Shown: positions 1-11,732 of the stretch, piece after piece
How positions within the stretch are numbered: position 1 is the stretch's first letter
How the letters are laid out: every line of letters begins with the position of its first letter
Origin: Wolfiporia cocos
Lineage: Eukaryota > Basidiomycota > Agaricomycetes > Polyporales > Phaeolaceae
Direction: 5' to 3'
DNA: 64,000 bases
NCBI GenBank assembly: GCA_029448655.1
Contig: JACCLO010000003.1
Coordinates: forward strand, 434,001 to 498,000
Translations under genes and position numbers: made by a program
Notes under the pieces: model-generated
What the model saw: only the letters and a program-made list of their open reading frames with translations
What the model was told of the DNA's origin: nothing
The model's database searches: none

Positions 1-567
1 TTTTGGACATCGGAAAAGGGATGGTCCTAAGTGGCAGCGGCCAAGCAGAGTTCATCACGCGTTACCGTGCAATCGTCTTCAAGCCGTTCAAAGGAGAGGT
101 CGTCGACGGTGTGGTAGACAATGTCAACAAGGTTCGTGGAGTGACTACCTTCGAAGTGTATCTCTTCCACGCGGCTCCAGATGGGCTTTTTTGCAGACGT
201 CGGCCCATTGAAGGTGTTCGTATCACACCAGGTGTGTACACCCCGCCCTCATCCGCTTAAAGGATCAGCTCAATTCCCGCTCTAGCTCATTCACCCTGAT
301 CTAAAATTCGACCCAAACTCCAATCCGCCTTCGTTCGCGTCGGAAGAACAGGTGTTTAATGTGACCGAGGGCTTTGAATTGGGCTCATAGATGGCACACA
401 GATTATTGAGAAAAACACGAAGATCAGGCTGAAAATCGTTGGAACCCGCGTGGACGCTACGGAAATTGTATTTCTGTTCACTTATGTGTCTCAACAATTA
501 TGCTCATCAATGCTCACAGTTTGCCATTGGCACAATCAAAGAAGATCATCTCGGCGTCATCGACTGA
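1..567 (+). CDS. RPB7: RNA polymerase II subunit RPB7, 3' part (5-prime truncated by window edge)
   Basis: RPB7 pairs with RPB4 to form the stalk of RNA polymerase II. It contacts nascent RNA and takes part in initiation and mRNA decay coupling in the nucleus and cytoplasm. The visible exons are about 1-131, 181-231, 286-351, 402-467 and 520-567, separated by four introns of 49-54 bp with GT-AG ends, and they keep one frame throughout. They encode 119 residues of a family usually about 170 long. Recognisable blocks are AIVFKPFKGEVVDG, MGFFADVGPLKVFVS, FDPNSNPPSFASEEQ, RLKIVGTRVDATEI and the C-terminal FAIGTIKEDHLGVID, all typical of the OB/S1 half of RPB7. The N-terminal RNP-like half lies outside the window. 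It converges on VPS10, leaving 379 bp between the stops. Splice sites were placed by eye. Confidence 0.95.
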
Positions 568-946
568 GCGGACTGCGCTGCGCTGCGTGTTTGGGACAGA
601 GGCAGATGTTTGAAGCCGCCCGGTGCCTGGACAGATATTTTAGAAGGGCAATAATAGACATTATACCGTGTGGCATTGCTTTGTATTGTAGATTACTGCT
701 GTAATACTATTCACTCATGTTGCACAACAGCGCTTCCTCGTGACGCAATGTGCGTCCGGGATGTCCTACGACGAACGAGGTCTTTGTTGCCATACAACAG
801 AACATAGTGAGCGAATAAATAACATGGTACAGACAACGTCCGGCGAGATCCAGGAGCAGATTAGACCAAATTCGCACACCGCACAGATGACATAGGGCTA
901 TGGTTACATCAAGGGTTTTCTTTTCTGCTGAAGCTGTCGCGGGGAA
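568..946. other. Intergenic space between convergent RPB7 and VPS10
   Basis: No coding signal was seen here. The stretch must hold both 3' ends (RPB7 from the left, VPS10 from the right). No clear poly(A) hexamer could be assigned with confidence. Confidence 0.5.
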
Positions 947-3900
947 TTATTCCTCGTCATCGAAGCGCAGAATCTGTGCATCCTCATCTACAGGTAGAGT
1001 CCGATAACCGCTCCTCGTGCGCATACCGAGTGTCGCATCGCCAAAGCGAGACACGAGCGACGTCCACGCTGCACTCGCAAGACCCATGATGAACCACGGC
1101 ACAGACGCCAGTGTCGCCATCATGTTGGAGTCACTGCCATAATGGAAGCTGGAATCTCCTCCGGGCAGGCGAATTGGACTGTGTGGATGCGATGATCAGT
1201 ATGAAGGCGACACGACTTCGAAAAGCTGGCTCGTACCCTGCTCCTGGTCCATGTTTGCGGTAATACCACCAGCCGATCAGTCCAGCGAACGTGAAAGGTA
1301 TCATGATCATTGAGATCCAGAACAAAGACCCGTGCGCCTTGAGGCCTGGACAGACGTGCTCCTGGCCGCGATCTGGGCGGATACCACCCTCGCACGAGGA
1401 ATACCGAATCTTGCGGTACGCGGTTCGTTCAAACCACAAGTCCTCCCCATTCCGGCAGGAATCATCGTTAGGGAGAGGCTCCGTTCCAGGATATAGAACG
1501 CATTCGCCTGCTTCGTTCCTGTAGTAATTGTATTCACTGTGGGAAGTTAGCACCATCGGGAAGGCCAACAGTGGAACAGATGTGACAAACCATTCAAAGT
1601 CAGCTTCAGTACATGCACAGTCCTTGACAATGTTTGCATCCTCCTTCTCCTGGTCACCGACAACACAGTTGGCTCCCCGTTTACGCCGGTGATACAGTGT
1701 CTTTGAGGATATTAGGGCAAGCTATATACCCAACACGAGGTGGGAACTAACCTGTCTACCGAATAGACATAACTCCTTGCGTTCTTCGCTTGGACTCCAC
1801 AATTCGAAATCAGAATGATTGGGATCCTGGACACTCAAGACGCCTGAAGAATAGCAGGTGAATCAGCGCCACAGCTCTTAAACGTCCTGACGTACATTGT
1901 TTTCGCGTCAATGAGGAAAAGTCGATATGTACAGCAACGTGCACCGCCGGAGACCGAGGGTAATATCCCATGAGAATGAACCTTCTGCTGGTATCTGAAG
2001 GCACAGTCACGATCTCCCTGACCCGAACCTTCTCGTCGCTGAATCTGTACTCGCGCCAGGTCGAACCTTCATCGGTACTGAACAGTACGTGGTCTGTGGG
2101 CTCTTCATCATTCGCCATGATGAGGATAGAGCCCGAATCTCCGAATTCCCACAGATGCGCGTCTTTGTGAACCTCCTCCCAGGTGAATCCGGCATCTCGA
2201 CTGAGGAATGTGTCACTTTCCGTATATTCACCGAGCTTCTCTCCAACATTTCCGACTGCCATTAGGAGGCCAGGGACGGATGGCGTACTGTACGTAGCAC
2301 GCGCATCATAACGCTCTGTGTAACCATGGATGTGCAATGCGCAACTCTGCCAAGATCCATGAAAACTTCAAGTGCCTTCGAAAGCAATGGGACGTACAGT
2401 AGAATCACAGGTATATCTGTTCCCAAGAGAGTCGACGTTTGGAGGGGTCAACCGCTCCCATGTACCACCTGAATAAATGCTGTCAGCAGAAATGAACGGA
2501 TTGGGAAGAATCGCACAGGGATACCATCGTTGTGAGTAATCCGGCTTTGTATTTCTTTGTGGCCAGTTAGAGCTGCTTCCTGGGGGTTGGAAACAATGTT
2601 TATCAATGCAATCCCATCAAGGCCGATCATCTTCTCAAAGTCCACGTAGCCTTGGTCATTCCGGTTGACATTCTCGATGGAAAGACCGTAGTATGTTCCG
2701 TTGGAGTTTGACTTGAGGATATTGCCCCAGTACGGCTTTGGCGGCTCCGAGATGGTGACATGAAGGAAGACGGCGTTGGTGCTGGACTCTAGGATCGTGT
2801 ACGCCTGCAGCGGTGTCAGACGGGAGAACAACGAAGGAACGCAGCACTCGCACATGTTGATCGGGTCGCATATTTGGTGGGAACATCCCGCTGGCAAATG
2901 TTCGCCCGTCCATGGACACTCGCAGATCTAATGACTGTCGCTGGGCTTGATACTGGCAACGGTGACGTAATGTCAATACAGGTTATTCTGGGAGCAAAAC
3001 GCTATGTACCTCCGCTACGATCAAGAACTCGTTGAACTTCGCGAAACCAACGACGTGATCAAACAGCTTGTTTCGCTTGTTGAAGAAGTCAGTTCCGCCG
3101 ATCAGTTCAAGAGGGTTTTCCATCTGGAAGAAGCGCTGGGATCCTTGTTTGTTCTTGTACGACTCGCAGATTATCTGATGGGGATCCACCAAGAGCTCCG
3201 CATCCCTCGCCCAAGCGCAGTTCCGGACATATTTCTCGACAAATTGCCAATGCCGTCCGTTGTCGCGCGTGTAGTACGCTTCGACGCGGCAATTTTCGCC
3301 AAATCCAGTGCAATCTTCGCTGCCTGACCAGATTAGATAGTCCGAGTTGACGGGATGGAAATGGAGGATCTGTAAGCCGAAGTTGTTGGGGAGTGTAGGG
3401 CCGTCCATTGGGTTCCACGTTCTGCCGGTGTCAGTCGTATACCAATACTGTCTCGTATCAGTGATGAGATAAGCGCGGTCGTTACTGAAGCTATGGTGGT
3501 AGAACGCGACGAAACGTTGTCCTTGTTCAATCTGGTGCCAAGTATATCCTTCGTTGCTCGATTGCCAGATCGTGTTGTCTGCGAGGCGAACCAGAATGGT
3601 CTACAAGATGGTTAGTCATGAATCCGACTATCGCCGAGTCAACTCACAGTGGAGTCCTTGAAGTATGCAAATTGAACAACCGGCGCTTGGAATTCGAACT
3701 TCCGTATCGTTGTCAGTAGCGCCATGGCACAGCAGCAGCACACTCACAGTTTGATGAATGATTTCACCCTCAGCAGGTTGTGCTGCGATTAAAGCTCCTT
3801 GTCACGCAAGCACCACCTGAGCGCGCAGGACTTACCATTCGAGCAAGGTTTTTCTATGGGCTCGTCCTTCTTCAGCCCAGACACTTTGTCGCACGTATTG

Positions 3901-6298
3901 CCGGGAATTAGGCGATATCCGGATGATCCCATGTATGTAGCATTTGGATCATCCGCGGGACATACTCCAGCAGGTATGGGTTCGGGACCAGCGGGCACAC
4001 AACTGTCACCTTCGCGCATGAAATTGAAGTCACTGGATATACAACGAGAGGTAAACGAATTCAGCGCCTATCAGGCCTATTCATGAGCATACTTACCACT
4101 CAAAATCCTCGTCAGTGCAAGCACAATTTTCTTCATGTTCGACAGGATCGGTGAACTTGTTGCCGATGTAACAATTAGCATCTGGTTTGCGGCGCGTGTA
4201 ATATTGCTATAGAGGCACCATGTCAGATAAGCATGTCTCGTATGTACCCGTACGCATCCACGTTACCTTGTGGCCCATTAAGCACTCATGAGTTGAGGAT
4301 CTGGCATACCACGGCTCAAGATCATTGTCGTCGCACTGGCGGGAGCGCGTTTGCGCAAAGTCAAGGAACACCACCGCATAGCGACCTTTGCCAGGCTCCT
4401 GATCCCGCTTCGCGATCTGCCCCACTAAGATGAATTTCTGAGACGTCGAGTCAGGAACAGTAGTCAGGACACGCGCGCGCATGTTGACGTTGTAATTATA
4501 CGTGTTCCTGTTGGTATAGTAGATCAGCATGTCGTTAAACAGCTACGTGTACAACATGAGACTGACCAGTTTCTTCCCAAGTCGATGGTGTATTTGACTT
4601 CATTTGTACTGTCCTCGTCATTCACGGCCACCATGATGCTCCCTTGATCGCCAAACTCGTACTTGTGGGCGTCTTTCGCAATCATCTTCCACGTAACTCC
4701 CGCATCCGTGCTCAAGAATGTGTCGCAATCTTCATATGGCTGTAGATACCGCCCGATCGAACCAACACCCATCACGAACCCTGGCGCAGGTGACGAGAAC
4801 ACACGTCCAAAATTATGCGGCAATGTTACTGAGTGCAGATGGAGCGAACAACCACCACCACACGAGATGGTACGACCTTCGCTGTCCACTGACGGCGCCC
4901 GCAGTGGGGACCATGTCCGTCCTACGGCCAGAAGGTTAATCGACTTAGTGCTCAAAGCACAAGCTACCTTACCATCGTCGAATGTAATCCTGGTCTGCAG
5001 CTGCTTCGCGGCTCTGCGTCCCTCCACCTCTTCTGCATTTGAGACAATGTTTGCCAGGCCTACTCCTTCAATGCCATACAGGTTCTCATAATCCACGAAG
5101 CCCAACTCGTTCCGGTTCGTGTCTTTCAAGCTCTCTACAAAAAACGTACCGTTTGAATTGCTAACAAAGAGCGTCCCGATCGTACTCTGGTCGTGCAACA
5201 CAACGTCGACTGCGAGCGAGTGCGTCGTCGACTCGACAATTGTATATCCGTTCTCCCGGAGGCGCGCAGAGCTCGCATGCGGGAACCGGGCCTTTGCCCA
5301 GTTCCGTGTGTCAACTGAGACGTAGAGCAGCATTTCGCCGTTGCTACCCGGTGCGAGATCTCTCAGCGCGACGACTGCAAACTTGGACACAATCGCGAAC
5401 GCGACGACTCCACGCGCATTTTTGCCAATGCCCAGATCCTCGACCTGACTCGTCTGGAAGAAGTCCGTAGAGGAGAAGAGTCGACTAGACGAGAGCGCGT
5501 GTATGCCCGAGGACGAGCTTGTGTCGAATGCAACACAGTAGATCAGATCAGGGTGCGCGTCATGCTTGAAGTCCTTGCTGCTATGCGCGAATTGGCATCG
5601 TGACGTCTCGGAGAGGAGCAGCTTGGGCTCGTCGCTGAACGCTTCCTTGGTATAGTACGTCTGTGAAGAATCGTCTTGGACTGAATCCCACGGTGCTGTT
5701 CATACACGCACCTCGTCGTGGCAGATAGATCCCCAACCTCCGCTGGACTCGCAAGCAGTCGCCTGGTACAAGATATAGCCATACTTTGATTGATCTGAGT
5801 GGAATGAGAGTGGCTTCGCAACCAAGGCAGGTGAAGCCGGCATCTCGAACCGACGCCATGTCCTGCCGCGGTCTTCCGTGCGGTAATGGGTTGTGCGACT
5901 CGTAAGCACGAACGCCTGACAGGACTTGTCAACACGAAGCGGAGATAATACCCAAACGCACGTACGTAACGATTATTGAACGGATGCTCAATAACCATCG
6001 AGGCCTCGCCCTCCGGAATGCCCTCCGCTCGCGTCCAGGTCTTTCCCTCGTCGTGCGAGACGTGCACATTTCCCTCGATTGCGTCGTGATGTATTACAGT
6101 CTGCGTATAGCAAGATGAGATGCATCATGGCAAGGCACGTTGGCGGACACGTACAGTCGTATCATCAAAGAAGAACAGTCTGGTCGGGAGGTTGTCGAAG
6201 TAGGTCACGCTCGACTCTGGTGCTTGTGCATGCGCGGTGAGACTCGCGAAGGCGAGCCAGAGGATGCCTGGCAGAAGCCAGCCGTGTAAGTGTAACAT
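947..6298 (-). CDS. VPS10: Vacuolar protein sorting receptor VPS10 (sortilin family)
   Basis: This is a type I membrane receptor that carries soluble vacuolar hydrolases such as carboxypeptidase Y from the late Golgi to the endosome. The start at 6298 gives a signal peptide ([20 protein letters not shown]). Two successive Vps10 beta-propeller domains follow, marked by Asp-box repeats ([59 protein letters not shown]) and by paired blocks such as [11 protein letters not shown] and [17 protein letters not shown]. Each propeller is followed by a Cys-rich 10CC-type module (around 3790-4330 and 1390-1900). A membrane span ([20 protein letters not shown]) comes next, then a short tail with an IRLP motif that appears only after removal of an intron near 1160-1245, and an acidic end FDDEE. 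Many introns of about 50 bp interrupt the gene. The spliced length is roughly 1,500 residues, normal for fungal Vps10. It looks intact. Confidence 0.93.
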
Positions 6299-9200
6299 GG
6301 TCAAGGTAGTTGTGTCGCTGCGCAGCTGCACAAGCAGCCTGTGTGAACCGCAGTACTGCGGTGAGCGCGGAGCGTAAGAGTTACCTGATACCACGTGACA
6401 CTACGTTCTCCCACCAATCGGTAAGTTCTTCCCTTTAATGAAGAGCCAATCGAGCCGTAACACGTCGGCAATCAACAATTAGTAGCCTCCGAACTCTTCG
6501 CGAGATGGCCATCTGGATATCTCTTGTTGACCCCGACGAAGTCTGCCCGTGTGCAAGTGACCCGCATTACCCAGCCTTGGCTTTGGCGTTGTCACGATCA
6601 AGCTGTGTCGGTGCTGAACATTGTAGCCACACTGCTCCATCGGAGTGATGTTTCTGGATAGCAATCCTGGACATCGCCCAACGGCAATTGCGGTCAATAC
6701 TCCCAAGCGTGGCTGGGCGGTAGCTCTCGGTCCTCCTGGAAGTAGCTGCAAGCACTTCTGCGCGCCAATCTAATATTGCATGCTTGCTCAGACCTAACTC
6801 TCGACGAGGTACGACGTCTGACTCTGGTGGTTTACTTAGTCTGCAGGTGTTCGCGCGTCTTGTAATGCCAGTTCTCATTGATCTACTTGCCATCAGCTTT
6901 CATGTGGCGTTTGACTTGAGCTGTCTGGCTGTGTCGGCTGTGAGTTATGACGTACAGGCTCTTGGGCTGTCGAGCAGATTCTGAATGAAATAAATTATAG
7001 CACAGCTCATGTCATCTACTTAACCGGTGCGCCTCCTCATATCATCGCAGCTGATGGCGTACTCAGCGTAAATGAGGACAGGGTCGGCACTGGCGCACAG
7101 TATATCTTCGAATGGGGCACTACGATATGACAAGGGAACTGCCAACTAGAAGAGCAGAATGGTCTGATGGATGGAAGATCGTGAGCCCACAAGGGCCCAC
7201 AACGTATGCACTTGTTGGACATCTCGGACGTAAATGGGAGAATCCGCAGGGGGTGTTCAATGGAACTTTATGAACTGACTTGTAGGCGCGCGTCCCATAG
7301 TTGATATGGAAACTATGCAATGTCATGCACTGTACGATGTCTGACAAGGACGAAGAACATACGCGACCCGCAAGCAATTACATAGCGGCGTCAATGTCCG
7401 CTGTACTAGCAGGTGAGGTCAAACTCGTTTCGAATTCTCAATATGTAGTGCTGGGACCGGGGCGACTTGCCGGAGAAAGCCGCCTACCCTTGTGTCGCGA
7501 GCTCAATATATAGGCATGCGTCATGATTTCAAATATCGTGTGGCTTGCGCCGGAACATGCATGGAGACATCAACTGCTCGGCCGAGCAACATCGGACAAA
7601 ATAGCAGACACTAGGGCGCGGTGATATGCTTGCCCGGAATTGTGGCGACGCCAGTTCTTGTCACAAGATTCATAATCTGCTATCGTTCCAGTTCATTTAA
7701 GCATAGGTACCACTGATATGTGTAGTACTTCACATTTATGGTTATAGTGCTTCAGCGACGTGTGATGGCAGATCATATGGTATACGACATTCACGAAAGA
7801 TCTGGAGGGCCCAGCGCCTCCGACTGAAACACAGTAGGCGTTTCTTCTCCGTACGTTCTGATTCAGATTTCGGCTCACTAGCCTAGTTTCGTGATCGGTA
7901 GTGTAGACTGCAAGCTAGTAAGGCCCATTCTGGACAAGTCTCGGAGATCCTGATGATGACATACATCTAATATCATATTACTGAGTACTAGATTACTATG
8001 TTGCGACCTTGGGCCTTACTAGGCCCTGTGCTTGGTAGAGCTAGGAATAGGTGTCGCTTGCGCATGGAGGCGCTGTCAAACGACCTGCCAACACATCGAT
8101 ATCGTCGTCCGGCGGTCGCAGCCAAGAGACCCTTGATCCAACGCTGATGGAGAGAAAGTCCGGCTGCGGTATTCAATATTGCGGCGGTGGCAAACACGAC
8201 GTCGGCTCCTGTGGTATGCGCATCCCTGTGTGAATTCTTCTTTCGCGAAGTCACATACAGTCGTACGACTGCCACGTAGCAGGATAACGAGATCCGGAAT
8301 GCCTTGGGACAGCCGCTAACCTGGCGGATCGAGAACCCAGCAATCCCGCCATCGAACACTAATTTCCCGACGTTGTTCGCGACAGAAGGCTGACCAGGTT
8401 AGTGCTCGGAGAATGCGGCTTGTCTCATCTTCTAGCTGGTTTCCATCCTATAACGTAAATCCGGCATGAGGCAACGCGGCTCGTCGATAGTTACAGGCGA
8501 ATTTCGGATAATTCACGCAAATGTCCGGCACATATGTCTCCCCTGCCCCAATCCCTCCTGCCTCGCTTCATGGGGATGACGAACGCGAACGCGAATTGTA
8601 TACGCGAGTGCGCACGTTTAGCTGGCGGGAGAGTACTGTAAAGCCAGATATCGTTGATATTTATCCGCACCATACGCGTGAAGCTAACCAGGCATGTACA
8701 TCTCCCTACTGGACATCTGACAGATCGTGGGCCTGCCGATGCAACTGCCATTTACACACCAACGTTTGTTCTTTGTAATTTCACGGGAAAAAGGCAAGGA
8801 CCTGATCCGACCCGGGAAACTCCGTAGATTCGCCTCGAATACTATCCACGACCTAGGATAGTGGTTCCTAGGCTCATGCTGCGGTTGCTGGTATATCCGC
8901 CTTCTTTGAAACGCCGCATGGCAAGTGGAATGACGGCAGAAGAATCACATTAGGGGGGTGAGGGTCTACAAAGTCGGCTTGCATCCATTTGAAGTGTCAC
9001 GGCCTCCCGTACATTGGCATTGCACGATGGACGCCGCATTGGCATCTCACGTTGAACAGCTCGTTGTCGTCCTAACGACATCCTTGCGGCTTCGAAGACA
9101 AATTGTCATTACACATCTTATCATAGAAGAACATCGCGAGCGCTAAAGAGAACTGGAAATACTTCCCGTGGTGCCTGATGGCCGCCATGTGCCTCGACAT

Positions 9201-9691
9201 CCTGGGCGGTGATATTTGGTCTCTCGGTCGGTAGATGTCACATCTGAGCCTTGATACAGTCTTACCCTGAGCACTATCGTCTCCAAGTGGACTGGTCAAA
9301 ACGTAGGCGCAATTCTTGAGGGGAGCCTAGCCTTCACTCAGGAATGACTACTGTACTTGGGTTTGCACGTTAGCATGCTTCCGCGACCGCCTCGAGTTCC
9401 GACACAAGTCAATATCCGGAGATCCACCAGCACAAGTGGCGATCACGGTTAGTAGGAAGATCTCTACATCAGATACTGGGTTCCACAAATTTGGCTCTAC
9501 AGGTGCAGGCCGATTCATTTGTCGGATGCTGATGTTAGCTTGCTTTCGTGCACATAAATTGTCCAGCCCGCCACATGTTTCAAGCTGCATTTTTGAGCGC
9601 GCCCTTGTGCTGTGGTTCTCCCCCATCTTCTCTGTATAAATATCGGTGCTCTTGCACCTCTCACAGGTCGCAGCATAGTCCTTGACTCTCC
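6299..9691. other. 3.4-kb intergenic stretch without a supported gene
   Basis: Only short unspliced frames (under 155 codons) with no recognisable family were found on either strand. The left edge must contain the VPS10 promoter. The right end contains the promoter of the acyl-CoA oxidase-like gene. I saw no transposon ends or tandem repeats here. Confidence 0.4.
9635..9642 (+). promoter_or_regulatory. TATA box of acyl-CoA oxidase-like gene copy 1
   Basis: TATAAATA lies 50-57 bp upstream of the ATG at 9692, a usual spacing for a fungal core promoter with a short 5' leader. Confidence 0.45.
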
Positions 9692-11732
9692 ATGGCTTCC
9701 TCACGAACCGCCCACCTCCCCCAATCCCAAGAGTACCAGCGACTCCCTGACGATGCTTTGCTGGAAGAACGACTTGAGCTCTCATATCGCAGAGCGCGTG
9801 CGATCGCAAAAGCCTACGGTAAGCAGGTTGTCACGTTGTCGGGTTCGCTGAACTCAATTCGCACAATATCTACGATAGCCCTCACTGCTCACGATGTTCT
9901 CTATATGACGCCTAAATTCTGGGAGTTCCATACCGACAATATTCATGCTCTCGATGGTGGTGCCTTCACGCTTCTCACAATTCAGTACAACCTGGCGGGT
10001 GGTACTCTAGCAGCATTTGCGGAGAAGAGACCGGAGCTACGGCCTCTTATGGACAAGATCATGAAGTTCGATGTCTCGTATGTCAACTCGGCGAATGCTA
10101 TGAGACAGCGTGACTGACGACTCATCCTACGACAGTGCTCAATACCTACTCACCGAAGTGGGACATGGTTTGGATGCTCCTAACTTAGAGACGACTGCGA
10201 CCCTCCTTGCGAATGGAGAATTTGATCTTCACACCCCTCACCCGAACGCGCGGAAGTGAGTTGCGTAATAGATCACGGGAAGTACTTACTAACCCTGGGT
10301 CAGGTACATGCCTCCAACCGGTCCTTTCGGAGGGATTCCCCGGATCGCAGTCGTGTTTGCGCAGCTTATGGTGAATGGCGAGAACCGAGGTATTCGCCCT
10401 TTCGTCGTCCCTCTTGGTGACGGAAAGGAAATGTGCAAAGGCGTGACTGCTCGGCAAGTCGTTGTACCTAAAATGCCTTAACTCGACCGCTCATCGGATG
10501 TCTAGGGTCGTGCCTCAGCGAGGGGGTATCAAACCCGTCGACCATGCTGTTACATCATTCAACCATGTCCGACTGCCGGCTGCCGCATTGTTGGGGTCAC
10601 TAGCAAGGCCCGCAGACCACCGAGCGAACTTCATCTCTTGTATCTGGCGCGTCTCCGTTGGCTCGCTAGCCCTTGCGACAATGGCCATTCCTCTCATCTC
10701 CGTCAACGCCTACGTTGCCGCACGATACAGTCTTCGCCGGATCGTCACCGCATCAGATGGCACTCGCGTCCCAATCATGTCTTTCAGAACCCAGCAACTG
10801 CCGATCATGCACGCAATCGCCCAGGTTGCAGTGATGCGCGCACACGCAGATGACGCGGCCCGGATGTACCGGGATATGTCTATTGACCACCGCGTCAGGA
10901 GCGGAATCGCTGCCACGGCAAAAGCCTCGATGACACACCACGCCTGGTCGAGCCTTGCGACTCTCACCGAGCGGATTGGCGCACACGGAATGTTTGAGCA
11001 CAACAACATTCTCCAATCTGAGGTAGGTTTCACATATTGCTCGTGTGCGGCTAGCGCTGATTCCTGTTGTAGCTGTTGATGCGAGGCATCCGTATCGCGG
11101 AGGGAGACGTTTTAGTCCTGAGCATCCGTGAGCCTTATTCTCGCACTGATACTTAGTCAAGATGACTAACAAGGACCTTAGGACTTGCAAACGAACTATT
11201 GCTTGGTCGATATTCGATGCCGAAGCCGAGGCATTCAGACTGTCTTCTTGCCCGCCACGAGGCCGGCCTGTTCTCCGAGTGCCGCTCTCTGCTTGCCAAA
11301 GCGGGCGGAAATCACCGTCACGAAAGTCTAGCCCGACTGCTGCTACCTCGCTGTTTGCCTCTCGTCCAGGCCATCGGACACCGGATGGCGTACGAGGCCG
11401 CGCTCGACGCCAACGTTCCTCGCCCACTAGTTGACCTATACGAGGCAGGCATTGTTCTGTTTGACTCAGGATGGTATGTCGAGTCTGCGGGGCTCCCTCG
11501 CCGGGATCAATTTGAGATGGAGGACAAAGCGATCAATGCTGCCATGCCGCACCTCGAGCAGTATTTGTCGAGCCTTGGTGCGGACGCGTACGCGGTATCG
11601 CCCATTCTGACTCAGGAGAGCTGGGAGGCGTTCCTTGACGAGATGCCGATCTATACTGGCAAAGCAGAGCTGTCGCTGCTGTCAACACCAGCTCCGCGGT
11701 CTGAACCAGTTGTTGTGCAGGCCCATCTATGA
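9692..11732 (+). CDS. Acyl-CoA oxidase/dehydrogenase-like flavoprotein, copy 1
   Basis: This is a predicted FAD-dependent acyl-CoA dehydrogenase/oxidase superfamily member. The closest known role would be fatty acyl-CoA oxidation, but the exact substrate cannot be read from the sequence. About seven exons join to a product of roughly 575-590 residues starting MASSRTAHLPQ at 9692. Supporting blocks are TIQYNLAGGTLAAF, LLTEVGHGLDAPNLETTATL, IAVVFAQLMVNGENRGIRPF, VNAYVAARYSLRRIV, FRTQQLPIMHAIAQ, GAHGMFEHNNILQSE and RGIRIAEGD, matching the order of the N-terminal, middle and C-terminal parts of the superfamily. One intron (about 10455-10505) appears to use a GC donor (GCAAGT). No peroxisomal SKL-type end is present; the protein ends VVVQAHL. 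It is very similar to copy 3 (32231-34281, minus) and more distant from copy 2 (26971-29006). Confidence 0.8.
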
